Part shown: positions 1-8,739 of the stretch, piece after piece
Layout of the letters: each line of letters begins with the position of its first letter
How positions within the stretch are numbered: position 1 is the stretch's first letter
Assembly (NCBI GenBank): GCA_003233295.1
Contig: QILJ01000221.1
Coordinates: 1-13,064, forward strand
DNA: 13,064 bases
Reading direction: 5' to 3'
Source: Ignavibacteria bacterium
Lineage (GTDB): Bacteria > Bacteroidota > Ignavibacteria > Ignavibacteriales > Melioribacteraceae
The notes under the pieces: generated by a model
Told to the model about the DNA's origin: nothing
The model's input: only the letters and a program-made list of their open reading frames with translations
Database searches by the model: none
Position numbers and translations under genes: made by a program

Positions 1-159
1 CAACTAACCTCTAAAATACTCGTTGCTTTATACTTATACCAATTGTTATTTCAATATTTACTCAATTCGAGTTTCATTATCGAGTGCTGTTTTATTGATT
101 CATGACAATACATAAGTATTTGATTGCTGAATAGAATATATTTCCAAGATAATGGAAAA

Positions 160-1440
160 TTACTTCACGATCTTCTCTGCATTTACCAATAAATAATTTT
201 CAGCTTCTTTAGACCAAATTCCATTCGTCTTTTTGACTATATCTGCAAGTTCCTTAAAGAAAGAATTTGTTTCACCCAATTTTTTAAAATCGTCAATTGC
301 CATTAAAGGCATTGATATTTGAGTATAAATAAGTTTTTTACCGTATGGAATTATTGGCAGATTCATGACTGTCTCTGCAGTACAATTCAAACCGCCGACA
401 TGTGTTACCATAATTACCGGATCAATAATGTTTTTATCAATTAACTCAACCGCTTCTTCTAAGTCTTTACTATCACTTCCGGCTGAACCAATTATATGAT
501 GCCTGTTATAATGAACATCATATAAATTTACTTCTGCGAAAAAGTTTTTATCTGTCGGTCCGGCAAAGAAATTTATACAACCATCATAAGCTAACAACTC
601 ACTTGCTTGTTTTACCAACGGCTTTATCGGCACAAAAATAAAAATATCATCAAAACCTTTATTATTAGTCTCGTTAAGGATTTCTTCATTTGAAACTTTT
701 GAAGTATTTATAAATAATAATTTTACTCCTTTGTCATCTGTCGTTTTATCTTGAAATAGTTTTTGGGCACGTGAAAGACGGTTATCATCTATATCAGTAA
801 CTACTAACAACTTCGGTTTCCTTTCAGCATTTAGTAGAATATCTACTGCTGCTAATCCCATGGGACCGGCACCTCCAAGTATTGCAAAACTTCCACCTTC
901 AACAATTCCCATTGAATGTTTGTATTTATTACTTTCTCTATGGTGATATTGTTCTTTCAATGCAGCCAAAATACAAGCAACCGGTTCAGCAAGTGAAATA
1001 TTGTAGAACGAATTCCCGTTATAAGGAATAAGGCAATCCATCTCTAATACTTCTTTAGGAATAATTCCCCTAGTTGCATTCCCACCAATATTATTAAAGG
1101 AATAACCAATTGCTTCATGTTCTTTTCCGGGGTAACTTATAGCCGGTTGAATTGTACATTTCATACCTTCTTTGAATTTACTTTGATACTTTTCCCCGAC
1201 CTCTAATATTGTTCCGCATATTTCATGACCAAGTATAATTGGATTTTCCGAAACATTGTCTGGAACCCTTTTATGTTCAGCGCCTTGAATTGCAGCTTTA
1301 TAAGATGACATACAAATACTATTCGTTTGAATTTCAAAAAGTATTTCGTCTTCCTTTATCTCAGGTAATTCAAATGATTCCAATCGTAAATCATTTTTGC
1401 CGTAAAGTCTTAATGCAGTTGTTTTAACTTTATTTCCCAT
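160..1440 (-). CDS. SorE-like (L-sorbose-1-phosphate reductase type) zinc-dependent medium-chain dehydrogenase
   Basis: This is a 426-residue NAD(P)-dependent dehydrogenase of the zinc alcohol dehydrogenase superfamily. The N-terminal GroES-like catalytic domain carries the expected catalytic zinc residues: Cys43 (SICMSS), His72-Glu73 (GHEICG) and Glu152 (AEPVAC). The Rossmann domain has GGAGPMG at 189-195. The four-cysteine structural zinc loop expected near residues 95-115 is missing. The C-terminal stretch PYGKKLIYTQISMPLMAI and the long tail recall the SorE family, which interconverts L-sorbose-1-phosphate and glucitol-6-phosphate. That assignment is from memory of the family; a related polyol or ketose dehydrogenase is equally possible. 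It is the last gene of the operon and begins 5 bases after the E1 stop, so it is probably translationally coupled. The ATG at 1440 is the only reasonable start, with GGGG nine bases upstream. Cytoplasmic: no signal peptide or membrane segment. Confidence 0.8.
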   Translation of the reverse strand: MGNKVKTTALRLYGKNDLRLESFELPEIKEDEILFEIQTNSICMSSYKAAIQGAEHKRVPDNVSENPIILGHEICGTILEVGEKYQSKFKEGMKCTIQPAISYPGKEHEAIGYSFNNIGGNATRGIIPKEVLEMDCLIPYNGNSFYNISLAEPVACILAALKEQYHHRESNKYKHSMGIVEGGSFAILGGAGPMGLAAVDILLNAERKPKLLVVTDIDDNRLSRAQKLFQDKTTDDKGVKLLFINTSKVSNEEILNETNNKGFDDIFIFVPIKPLVKQASELLAYDGCINFFAGPTDKNFFAEVNLYDVHYNRHHIIGSAGSDSKDLEEAVELIDKNIIDPVIMVTHVGGLNCTAETVMNLPIIPYGKKLIYTQISMPLMAIDDFKKLGETNSFFKELADIVKKTNGIWSKEAENYLLVNAEKIVK

Positions 1441-1445
1441 TTTAA

Positions 1446-3923
1446 TTATACCCCACGTTTATTTTTATACAGAAGTTCCCCAATAGTTTGGTTTGTTGTT
1501 ACTTGATGCCCTGTTAGTGGTAATAGTCTTTCATGAATTGCATCAATAATCCACTCCTGCTGAGGGAAGAACATATCTTCCAATTCTGCACCCGGAGTTA
1601 TCCAATTTCTTGCACCGACAACTACCGGTGGTCCATCCAGTTCATCAAAAGCAAGTTGACTAATTTGTGCAGCCATAGTATTAAGGAAAGAACCTCTTTC
1701 AACAGTATCGGAAGTAAGAACAATTTTTCCAGTCTTTTTAAGTGATTCAATAATTAAATCGTAGTTTAATGGATTAATAAAACGAGCATCTATTACTTCC
1801 GTCTCAATGTTATACTTCTCTTTCAGAACATTAGCAGCATCCAAAGCGACATAAAGAGTAGCACCAATAGTAACTATAGTAATATCTTTCCCTTTTCTTC
1901 TTATTACAGGTTCGCCTTCCTCAATTTCGTAGTAATCTCTTGGAACTCCGTCTTCCTCAAACATTTCACCCACATCATATAATTTTTGACTCTCAAAAAA
2001 TACAACAGGGTCTGTTACGCTTAGAGCCAAATTCATCATTCCTTTAGCATCATAAGGAGTTGCGGGAAACATAACTTTTAATCCCGGAATATGAGCTACC
2101 ATTGCAGACCAATCTTGTGAATGTTGTGCTCCATATTTGTTACCCGTTGAAATTCGTAGTACCAAAGGCATTTTAAGAATACCGGCGGACATAGCCTGCC
2201 ACTTTGCCATTTGATTAAAGACCTCATCACCGGCACGCCCCAAAAAGTCGCTATACATTAATTCTACTACAGATCTACCACCCGATAAAGCATAACCAAC
2301 TCCCGAACCAACAATAGCACCTTCAGCGATTGGAGAATTAAATAATCGGTGATAAGGTAAAGATTCTGTTAGACCTCTGTAAACAGCAAATGCGCCACCC
2401 CAGTCTCTATTTTCTTCACCATACAATACCATAGTCGGATCAATATATGCTCTATGTATCAAAGCTTCAAATAGTGCATCACGTAAAACGAACATTTTAT
2501 TTTTTGAAAATTGTTTTCCGTTTTTATCAAATGCATATCGTTCTTTTTTAGCCAATGATTTTACTCTTGGATTTTCTTTCAATGGAATTAAAACATCAGG
2601 TTTTCTATCTTCCATCTTTTCTACTTTCTGATTTGAAAACATCACTGTAGAAATATATTCCGAGTTAAAATCTTCACGAGGAGATAAATCCATATCTATG
2701 GCTTTAATAAAATTATCTTTGATTTTTTCTTGAACTTCATCCTTGTATTCTTCCAGTTGTGCTTTTGTAATAAGCTTATTCTTAATCAGATAATTACTGT
2801 ATTCAATAATAGCATCATTCTTTTCCCACAATTCCATTTCGTCTTTTGTTCTATATGATGAAGCATCGGAAGGAGAATGACCTGAGTAGCGATATGTAAT
2901 TGTATCTAATAATACCGGACCTTTCCCTTTTTCCAATATCTTTTTCTTCCGCTCAATTGCATCAGCAACTGCAAGAGGATTGTAACCGTCAACACGCTCA
3001 GCGTGGAGTTGATCTTCATTAACACCTGCTCCAATTCTTGCAAGCATTCCAAAACCCATTGTTTCCCCTAAGGTTTGTCCACCCATACCATAAAAATTAT
3101 TGAAATAATTAAAAATAATAGGTGGTGCACCGTTATTTTCTTCTCCCCATAAAGTTCTGTATTGGTCCATTGATGCAAGTGCAAGAGCTTCCCATGTAGG
3201 TCCGCAAGCAGAAGCACCATCTCCAATGTTGGAAATAACAATACCCGGTTTTTTATTTATTCTTTTATACAATGCTGCTCCGGTTGCAATATCAGCGGAA
3301 CCACCTACAATTGCGTTATTCGGCATACTACCAAAAGGAGCAAAAAAGACATGCATTGAACCACCAAGCCCTTTATGGAATCCTGTAACTTTAGCAAAAA
3401 TTTCAGCCATAACTCCATAGATGATAAAATCGTAAGCTAAATCCTTTGTGTTTTTTTGATTATCGCTCTTCTCAACTATATTAAGAACTGTTCCATTCAT
3501 ATAGTTTTTCATAATTTCTAATAGTTTATCATCTTTTGTTTTAGCTATTGCTGAAAAACTTTTTGCCAGAATTTCACCATGACTTCTGTGAGAACCAAAA
3601 ATAAAATCTTCTTTATCCAACATTAACGCTTGTCCTACAGCTGCGGCTTCTTGTCCGATAGATAAATGTGCGGGACCCTTATGATTATACTCAATACCAA
3701 GGTAAGCGCCTTCTCTTTTAATTCTGTTAAGTGCCGTCTCAAACTCTCTTATCAAGAGCATATCTATCAGCACTTGTTTTAATTTCTCTTTACCATGTTT
3801 TTTAACTTCCTTTTTAAAATCGGATTTATACTGGTTTAATTGAATGTCTTTAAATTTTAGTACGCCGGGTTTACGTATTTTCTTCGGATCAATTAAAATT
3901 GATTTTGGCATTATCTGCTCCAT
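1446..3923 (-). CDS. Fused E1 alpha-beta component of a 2-oxo acid / acetoin-type dehydrogenase complex
   Basis: This 825-residue protein joins both E1 subunits of a thiamine-diphosphate dehydrogenase, which decarboxylates a 2-oxo acid (or cleaves acetoin) and passes the acyl group to the E2 lipoyl arm. The alpha half (about 45-410) shows RSHGEILA (113-120), GLGGSMHV (185-192), the TPP motif GDG (234-236) to NN (275-276, in FNNFYGMGG) and the loop [10 protein letters not shown]. The beta half (about 475-815) shows GEENRDWGG (502-510, with the TPP-contacting Glu), [13 protein letters not shown], and GAQHSQDW with catalytic-type His601. Two inserts depart from ordinary E1 alpha: about 45 residues at 126-172, and 12 extra residues inside the TPP motif (38 between GDG and NN instead of the 26 in human PDH). 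It lies 24 bases after the E3 gene. An inner ATG at 3911 has a better ribosome-binding site, so the real protein may be 821 residues. Substrate (pyruvate, branched-chain, acetoin or other) is undetermined. Confidence 0.9.
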   Translation of the reverse strand: MEQIMPKSILIDPKKIRKPGVLKFKDIQLNQYKSDFKKEVKKHGKEKLKQVLIDMLLIREFETALNRIKREGAYLGIEYNHKGPAHLSIGQEAAAVGQALMLDKEDFIFGSHRSHGEILAKSFSAIAKTKDDKLLEIMKNYMNGTVLNIVEKSDNQKNTKDLAYDFIIYGVMAEIFAKVTGFHKGLGGSMHVFFAPFGSMPNNAIVGGSADIATGAALYKRINKKPGIVISNIGDGASACGPTWEALALASMDQYRTLWGEENNGAPPIIFNYFNNFYGMGGQTLGETMGFGMLARIGAGVNEDQLHAERVDGYNPLAVADAIERKKKILEKGKGPVLLDTITYRYSGHSPSDASSYRTKDEMELWEKNDAIIEYSNYLIKNKLITKAQLEEYKDEVQEKIKDNFIKAIDMDLSPREDFNSEYISTVMFSNQKVEKMEDRKPDVLIPLKENPRVKSLAKKERYAFDKNGKQFSKNKMFVLRDALFEALIHRAYIDPTMVLYGEENRDWGGAFAVYRGLTESLPYHRLFNSPIAEGAIVGSGVGYALSGGRSVVELMYSDFLGRAGDEVFNQMAKWQAMSAGILKMPLVLRISTGNKYGAQHSQDWSAMVAHIPGLKVMFPATPYDAKGMMNLALSVTDPVVFFESQKLYDVGEMFEEDGVPRDYYEIEEGEPVIRRKGKDITIVTIGATLYVALDAANVLKEKYNIETEVIDARFINPLNYDLIIESLKKTGKIVLTSDTVERGSFLNTMAAQISQLAFDELDGPPVVVGARNWITPGAELEDMFFPQQEWIIDAIHERLLPLTGHQVTTNQTIGELLYKNKRGV
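3918..3921 (-). promoter_or_regulatory. Ribosome-binding site favouring the inner E1 start
   Basis: GGAG lies six bases before the second in-frame ATG (3911). It overlaps the first ATG (3923), which has no Shine-Dalgarno-like sequence at a useful distance. This favours translation from MPKSILID rather than MEQIMPKS. The E2 gene shows the same arrangement. Confidence 0.45.
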
Positions 3924-3947
3924 TTAATATTTATACAAACTCTTTAT

Positions 3948-5294
3948 CTATAACTCCCACAACGTATCTTTAACTGCCTCTGATACAGTTGGATGTGGGA
4001 AAATAATTTCTTTGATGTCTTTTACTCTTAGTTCCGATTCAATCATAACCGCAGCGCTATGAATTATCTCGGAACTAACACCGCCAAGTAAGAATACACC
4101 TAGTAACAAATCGGTATCAGCATCAACAATAACTTTGCACAAACCTTTTTCATTTCCATGCTCAGCATAAAACCGTCCGTTGGCTCTCAATTGCATTGAA
4201 CTAACTTTTATATTGTATCCTTCTACCTTTGCTTGTTCTTCAGTTAAACCAATTCCAGCTAATTCAGGATTAGTATAAACCGCCCATGGCACAGCATTAT
4301 AACGCATTCTATCGTTTTTACCTATAATTCTATTTACAGCAACTTCCCCCATTCTGTACGCTGAGTGGGCGAGTAAAGATTTTCCGGTAATATCTCCTAC
4401 CGCGTAAATATTGGAGATGTTTGTTTCCATTTTTTCGTTTACCGCAATTCCCTTCTTACTAAAATCAAGATTTATTTTTTCTAGCCCCATACCATTAACA
4501 TTTGGAGTCCTACCGGTTGCAAGAAGTACTATATCAGCTTTACAACTTTCTTCCTTTCCATCTTGAAGATAAATTACTTTGTCTTTTTCAATCTTTTGAG
4601 CTTTTATATTGGTAAAAATATTGCATCCCGAAAGTGAATTACGAAGTAGTTTTGCGATTTCAGCATCAACATTTGGCAACACTTCAGATAACATTTCTAA
4701 AACAGTTACACTTACTCCAATCATATTAAAGTAAGATGCGAACTCTAAACCAATAACTCCCCCCCCAATAATAACAAGACTCTTAGGAGGTTTTGAAATT
4801 TTGAATACTTCATCACTTGTAATAACATTATCATTATTAACACCTTCAATTGGCGGAATAATAGGTGATGATCCTGTTGCAATAATAATGCTCTCTCCAC
4901 TGTATAATTTCCCATCAACAGAAACCGTGTTCCTATCAACAAACTCTGCTACTCCTTGCACTACATCAACATTAAAGCGTTTCATCTGATATGCAACACC
5001 TTTAGTCATTAAGTTAACAACTTTATCTTTCCAAGCCATTGCTTTATCAAAGTTGTATAAAGCGTCAGAAACCGTAACGCCATACATTTCACTATTTTGT
5101 GATTTGTAAAATATTTTTGCTGAATTAAGAAGTGTCTTTATTGGGATACATCCCTTATTAACACAAACGCCACCAAGAGATTTTTCTTTTTCAATTATCA
5201 GAACTTTTTTTCCAGCAGCTCCGGCACGTTCTGCAGCAAGATAACCGCCTGGTCCGGCTCCGATAATAATTATTTCATATTTATTCACAGACAT
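3948..5294 (-). CDS. lpdA: Dihydrolipoyl dehydrogenase (E3)
   Basis: This 448-residue FAD- and NAD-dependent disulfide oxidoreductase reoxidises the dihydrolipoyl arm of E2 and makes NADH. Visible in order are the FAD-binding GAGPGG (12-17), the redox-active disulfide Cys44/Cys49 in GGVCVNKGCIP, the NAD-binding GGGVIGLEFAS, ATGRTPN, the second FAD motif YAVGDITG, and the C-terminal His434-Glu439 pair (HPTVSE) that completes the active site across the dimer. It is slightly shorter than the usual 460-475 residues. It sits between the E2 and E1 genes, 21 bases after E2, and so is dedicated to this complex. The start at 5294 is an ATG immediately before the FAD motif, with a weak AAGAG six bases upstream. 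An uninterrupted run of eight G on the coding strand (4759-4766) encodes the NAD-binding glycines. Confidence 0.93.
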   Translation of the reverse strand: MSVNKYEIIIIGAGPGGYLAAERAGAAGKKVLIIEKEKSLGGVCVNKGCIPIKTLLNSAKIFYKSQNSEMYGVTVSDALYNFDKAMAWKDKVVNLMTKGVAYQMKRFNVDVVQGVAEFVDRNTVSVDGKLYSGESIIIATGSSPIIPPIEGVNNDNVITSDEVFKISKPPKSLVIIGGGVIGLEFASYFNMIGVSVTVLEMLSEVLPNVDAEIAKLLRNSLSGCNIFTNIKAQKIEKDKVIYLQDGKEESCKADIVLLATGRTPNVNGMGLEKINLDFSKKGIAVNEKMETNISNIYAVGDITGKSLLAHSAYRMGEVAVNRIIGKNDRMRYNAVPWAVYTNPELAGIGLTEEQAKVEGYNIKVSSMQLRANGRFYAEHGNEKGLCKVIVDADTDLLLGVFLLGGVSSEIIHSAAVMIESELRVKDIKEIIFPHPTVSEAVKDTLWEL

Positions 5295-5315
5295 TTATAA
5301 CTCTTAATATTTTAT

Positions 5316-6656
5316 CTAAACTGCTACTAATAAATTTATTTCCTTGATCGCAATAGCTAAATCTTGCAAGAACTTTGCCCCCGCAACTCCATCAATTACT
5401 TGATGATTTATTGTAAGAGACAACCCAACGTGCGGTATAAATTTTATTTCGTTATCTGTTTGTATAGGTTTAAGATTAATACGGCTAACACCAAGAATTG
5501 CTGTTTGTGGTAAATTAATAACAGGAGTAAAATTATCAATTCCAAAGCTGCCAAGATTAGTAACTGTAAAAGTACCTCCGTTTAATTCCTCAACTTGAAT
5601 TTTATTTTCTCGGCAAGCATTAGCAAGTCTTTTTATTTCATTTGAAAAATTTATTAATGAATAATTCTGAGCATTTTTAATTGTTGGCACCATCAATCCA
5701 CGAGGCGTATCAACTGCAAAACCAAGATGGATATTTTCGTAAAATTGTATTTTATTCCCTAACATCAAACTATTAATGATCGGGTGACTAGGTAATACTT
5801 TAATAACAGCATACATAATAAGGTCGTTTATATTAACTTTACCAAAGCTTGAATCAAGCATACCGTTCTTAAATGTTTCTCTCAATGTTAGTAGTGCAGA
5901 AGCATCAGCTGAACTGTTAAGCGTTAATTGAGCAGAATTTTGTAACGATTCCAGCATCCTATCAGAGATAATTTTTCGTATTCCTTTAATAGGTTCTTCT
6001 TTTATAACATTTTCTTTTAGTATTTTCTTTGATGAAAGCAATATATCTCGTGATGTTATCCTACCTCCTATGCCACTTCCTTTTGTTGGGATAGAATCCC
6101 CCGAGGTCATTGTTTCTTTTGCAGCCGGTGTTAAAGGTTCTGAACTATTTATAACATTTTGTATATCTCTTTCTATTATTCTACCCATTGGGCCACTTCC
6201 GATAGCATTACTTAGGTCAATACCTTTTTGTTCAGCTAATCTTTTTGCTCTCGGTGAAACCCCAACACTTTCTCTAGACTTGCTGCTATCGGTTATATTT
6301 ATTTCTTTTATTTCCGGTTCCTTAGTTTCTTCTTTTCTTTCTTCTACCTCTTTTTCAACTTGCTCTACTTCCTCAGATGCACTTTCAGAAGTTGGTCTTA
6401 AGTCCTCATAATCTTCACCTTCGTTACCAACAACTGCAATATTTGTTAATACTGGGATATCATCTCCTTCTTCAAAAAACATGTCAAGCAAAATTCCATC
6501 TTCCGGCGCTTCAACTTCAAAAACAGCTTTGTCAGTTTCAACTTCGCAAATAATGTCACCTTTAGAAACTTTATCACCTTTTTTCTTTTTCCATTCAAGT
6601 AATAAACATGATTCAACAGTATTACCTTGAACCGGCATTAGTATAGCAGTTGCCAT
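5316..6656 (-). CDS. E2 dihydrolipoamide acyltransferase with tandem subunit-binding-domain-like segments
   Basis: This is the core acyltransferase of the complex, moving the acyl group from lipoate to CoA. It is 446 residues from the ATG at 6656. Domains: lipoyl domain 1-77 with lipoylation Lys43 in VETDKAVF; a Glu/Lys-rich flexible linker about 80-128; a peripheral subunit-binding domain about 132-168 (SPRAKRLAEQKGIDL, then GSGPMGRIIERDI); a second, degenerate copy about 174-206 (TPAAK, then GSGIGGRITSRDI); and the catalytic domain about 222-446 with INHQVIDG, giving His418 and Asp422 of the HxxxDG motif. Most E2 proteins carry a single binding domain, so the second segment is notable. An in-frame TTG at 6668 would add four residues, but ATG 6656 has GGAG six bases before it and starts exactly at the lipoyl domain. 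It follows the upstream dehydrogenase gene by 16 bases. No close specificity call (acetyl, branched-chain, acetoin) is possible. Confidence 0.9.
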   Translation of the reverse strand: MATAILMPVQGNTVESCLLLEWKKKKGDKVSKGDIICEVETDKAVFEVEAPEDGILLDMFFEEGDDIPVLTNIAVVGNEGEDYEDLRPTSESASEEVEQVEKEVEERKEETKEPEIKEINITDSSKSRESVGVSPRAKRLAEQKGIDLSNAIGSGPMGRIIERDIQNVINSSEPLTPAAKETMTSGDSIPTKGSGIGGRITSRDILLSSKKILKENVIKEEPIKGIRKIISDRMLESLQNSAQLTLNSSADASALLTLRETFKNGMLDSSFGKVNINDLIMYAVIKVLPSHPIINSLMLGNKIQFYENIHLGFAVDTPRGLMVPTIKNAQNYSLINFSNEIKRLANACRENKIQVEELNGGTFTVTNLGSFGIDNFTPVINLPQTAILGVSRINLKPIQTDNEIKFIPHVGLSLTINHQVIDGVAGAKFLQDLAIAIKEINLLVAV

Positions 6657-6662
6657 TTTTAT

Positions 6663-6666
6663 CTCC
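6663..6666 (-). promoter_or_regulatory. Ribosome-binding site deciding the E2 start
   Basis: GGAG is six bases upstream of the ATG at 6656. It places the start at MATAILMPVQG, the first residues of the lipoyl domain, and argues against the TTG at 6668, which overlaps it. Confidence 0.6.
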
Positions 6667-6672
6667 AATTAT

Positions 6673-7941
6673 CTATTCGTTTTTATTTAAATATTTTCCT
6701 GCAAATTCATCAAATTGAGATGTTATTATATCTAATGATTTTTCCTTCAATCCACCATCTTTGCTATCTCGCCAGATTTGCAAAAGTAGCAACCGAATGT
6801 TATCTTTATTCAACTCTGATATATTTTCCGGAATTGGAATTCCAATATCAATTTTCTCTCCTATCAAATAACACAATCCGGCAAGCACTCCTTTAGCAAT
6901 AGTATTAGCTATTACACCTTGTTTTAAAGCTTCTTTAATAGTACCGACAAGTCTATCATCATACCCAAGTTTTCGAAGTGGATCTCTACATATTCTCTTT
7001 ACTTCATCTCTCAGATATGGACTTGTCATCCTTTCCAACAAATCATCACCGTAATGAGTAAATCCCTCTTCAGTAAAAAGTTGTTCATTCAAATCCTTAT
7101 ATTTTTTAAGTAAAAAAGCTCCGCTCTCTTTTCGAAATGCAGTCTCCCCATAATTCCAAAGCTCTTTATCGGTTTTAATTTCACTCATATATTTATAATT
7201 GTGTAAGTATGCTAAAAATCCTAACATCGAATGAACTGCGTTATGTCCGAACAATTTTGCTTCCTCAAAAGGAAGTAAATTGTCTTTTTTTATAAAGACT
7301 TTAATCCCTCTTTTAAATCCGGGCGATAAAATTTTTGAAATGATTATATGATTAAATTCTTCTACCAAAAATGCTGCGGAACTATCCGGTGTAATTCTAT
7401 CTAATCCCAATTCATTAATTGTTTTTTCATCTTGAATAACACCGCTCATTTTTCCAATTACAGTATTAAGAATCTGAAAATTATTTAACCTTTCGGTAGA
7501 TTCATATTGTTGGATCTTTCCCAAAAGAATTTCTGCAGCGTAATTGTGGTTCTCCGAAGCATATAATATTTGTTGCTTATTTGGGTTGATATTTTTAGCT
7601 AATAGTTTAGCTATGGAATTTTCTCCCATATCATAAAAATCCACACTTGGAATTGCAGTTGCCATTTCATCAGCAGCTGATATAGCTTCTTCAATTTTAC
7701 TCAAATCATTTGAATCCGATGGATTATATATTTCAATATTATCTATACGATTTTTTATTATTCCATTTTTAGTTGCAGTATTTACCAAGACGGAATAATG
7801 AGCATTTCTAATTTCGGATACTAACTTTTCATTAATCTCTAGTACAATAAACCGATTGAAGTTATTAGATTTTATAGCTTCCATCAGCATTAATCCGGAT
7901 TGTATTGCTCCTAAACCAAATCCTAAAAATGTTTTTTTCAA
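6673..7941 (-). CDS. Mannitol-1-phosphate 5-dehydrogenase-like NAD-dependent polyol dehydrogenase
   Basis: This is a 422-residue member of the long-chain mannitol dehydrogenase family, which oxidises sugar alcohols or their phosphates to ketoses with NAD. The N-terminal Rossmann fold starts at once (FLGFGLGAIQSG, residues 5-16). ASENHNYAAE (128-137) matches the EN-containing segment of MtlD. The catalytic cluster reads KLFGHNAVH, giving Lys229, Asn234 and His237, and the later TSPYLRDEV and RDPLRKLGYDDRL also follow the MtlD pattern. It is longer than typical MtlD (about 380), so the substrate may differ: mannitol-1-phosphate, another polyol phosphate or a uronate-type compound. The start is a TTG at 7941 directly before the Rossmann strand, with GGA nine bases upstream; no ATG lies in frame upstream within the gap. 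It is the second gene of the operon, 14 bases after the regulator. Confidence 0.8.
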   Translation of the reverse strand: MKKTFLGFGLGAIQSGLMLMEAIKSNNFNRFIVLEINEKLVSEIRNAHYSVLVNTATKNGIIKNRIDNIEIYNPSDSNDLSKIEEAISAADEMATAIPSVDFYDMGENSIAKLLAKNINPNKQQILYASENHNYAAEILLGKIQQYESTERLNNFQILNTVIGKMSGVIQDEKTINELGLDRITPDSSAAFLVEEFNHIIISKILSPGFKRGIKVFIKKDNLLPFEEAKLFGHNAVHSMLGFLAYLHNYKYMSEIKTDKELWNYGETAFRKESGAFLLKKYKDLNEQLFTEEGFTHYGDDLLERMTSPYLRDEVKRICRDPLRKLGYDDRLVGTIKEALKQGVIANTIAKGVLAGLCYLIGEKIDIGIPIPENISELNKDNIRLLLLQIWRDSKDGGLKEKSLDIITSQFDEFAGKYLNKNE

Positions 7942-7955
7942 TTCTATTTTTCCAG

Positions 7956-8717
7956 TTATGCAATTATTAAATTAATTTTCTGCCTTTTATATGCTTGAAC
8001 AATTTTCTTATCAATACCGTTATCAGTAATTAAATAATCAATTGAAGATATTTTAGCAAATTTATAGGTAGAATCATGTTCTATTTTTGACGAATCACAC
8101 AAAAGAAAAACTTTATCGGCTGAAGCGGCTATTGTATTACTCACTTGTGATTCATTGTTCCCATATGCTGTTAATCCATTTTTGAGAGAAATTCCGTCAG
8201 TTCCTATAAAAGCTTTTTTAACAGAGTACTTTTTTGCTTGCTCAACAGCTACATGTCCGTAAATTGATCTTCTTTCATGAATTATATTACCGCCTAATAT
8301 TGTAACTTTTATATTGTAATAATTTGAAAGTTCAGAAGCCGCCGGGAGAGAATTAGTAATAACTGTAAGCCCTTTTCTATCTTTTAAAAATGAACACATT
8401 CTTATTAATGTTGTACCACTATCTATATAAATACTATCATTATCTTGAACAAATTTTGCTGCCTTTCTCCCAATTGATATTTTGTGATTTTTATTTGCAT
8501 CAATACGAGTAGCAAAACTAAACATATTTTCTAGTGGATCAGCACGTAGAGCTCCTCCGTGAGTACGAATTAAATATCCCTCTTCAGCAAGCTTTGCAAT
8601 ATCACGTCTCGCTGTCATACTTGTTACGTTGAAATTATCAATTATTTCATTAACCGATATTTCCCCTTTTTTATATAAAGTGTTTAATATGAATTTTTCT
8701 CTGATTTTTTTATTCAT
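7956..8717 (-). CDS. DeoR-family transcriptional regulator
   Basis: This 253-residue protein has the usual length and layout of DeoR/GlpR-type sugar repressors. Residues 7-57 form the winged helix-turn-helix, with SMTARRDIAKLAEEG and the wing RTHGGALRAD. The C-terminal sensor domain, related to sugar-phosphate isomerases, shows DSGTT (99-103), ITNSLPAA, LGGN, FIGTDGIS (170-177) and CDSSK (207-211). Members of this family usually bind a phosphorylated sugar intermediate of the pathway they control, generally as repressors. Being first in the operon, it most likely autoregulates and controls the five enzymes downstream. Two CAAACATT repeats lie 23 to 40 bases upstream of its ATG and are candidate operator or promoter elements. 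No Shine-Dalgarno sequence precedes the start, so the transcript may have a short leader. Confidence 0.92.
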   Translation of the reverse strand: MNKKIREKFILNTLYKKGEISVNEIIDNFNVTSMTARRDIAKLAEEGYLIRTHGGALRADPLENMFSFATRIDANKNHKISIGRKAAKFVQDNDSIYIDSGTTLIRMCSFLKDRKGLTVITNSLPAASELSNYYNIKVTILGGNIIHERRSIYGHVAVEQAKKYSVKKAFIGTDGISLKNGLTAYGNNESQVSNTIAASADKVFLLCDSSKIEHDSTYKFAKISSIDYLITDNGIDKKIVQAYKRQKINLIIA

Positions 8718-8739
8718 TTCAATTTATGCATTAATGATA

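Noticed and set aside
141..158. TTTCCA-AGATAA-TGGAAA hairpin just after the stop of the SorE-like gene, possible terminator
   Set aside because: The stem is only six AT-rich pairs and no T-tract follows in the direction of transcription. The rest of 1-159 shows no gene or clear signal.
3132..3137. An NN pair in GEENNG exactly 26 residues after GDG in E1, fitting canonical TPP motif spacing
   Set aside because: The later FNNFYGMGG (residues 274-282) matches the conserved context ENNRYGMG far better, so the EENN pair lies in an insert and its spacing is a coincidence.
4745..4942. Minus-strand 65-codon frame inside the E3 gene, suggesting a product after slippage at the G8 tract
   Set aside because: It is leucine-rich out-of-frame translation with no domain features; it only shows what slippage would give.
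6070..6411. Plus-strand open frame of 113 codons opposite E2
   Set aside because: It is a serine/leucine-rich shadow of the acidic linker and binding-domain region of E2.
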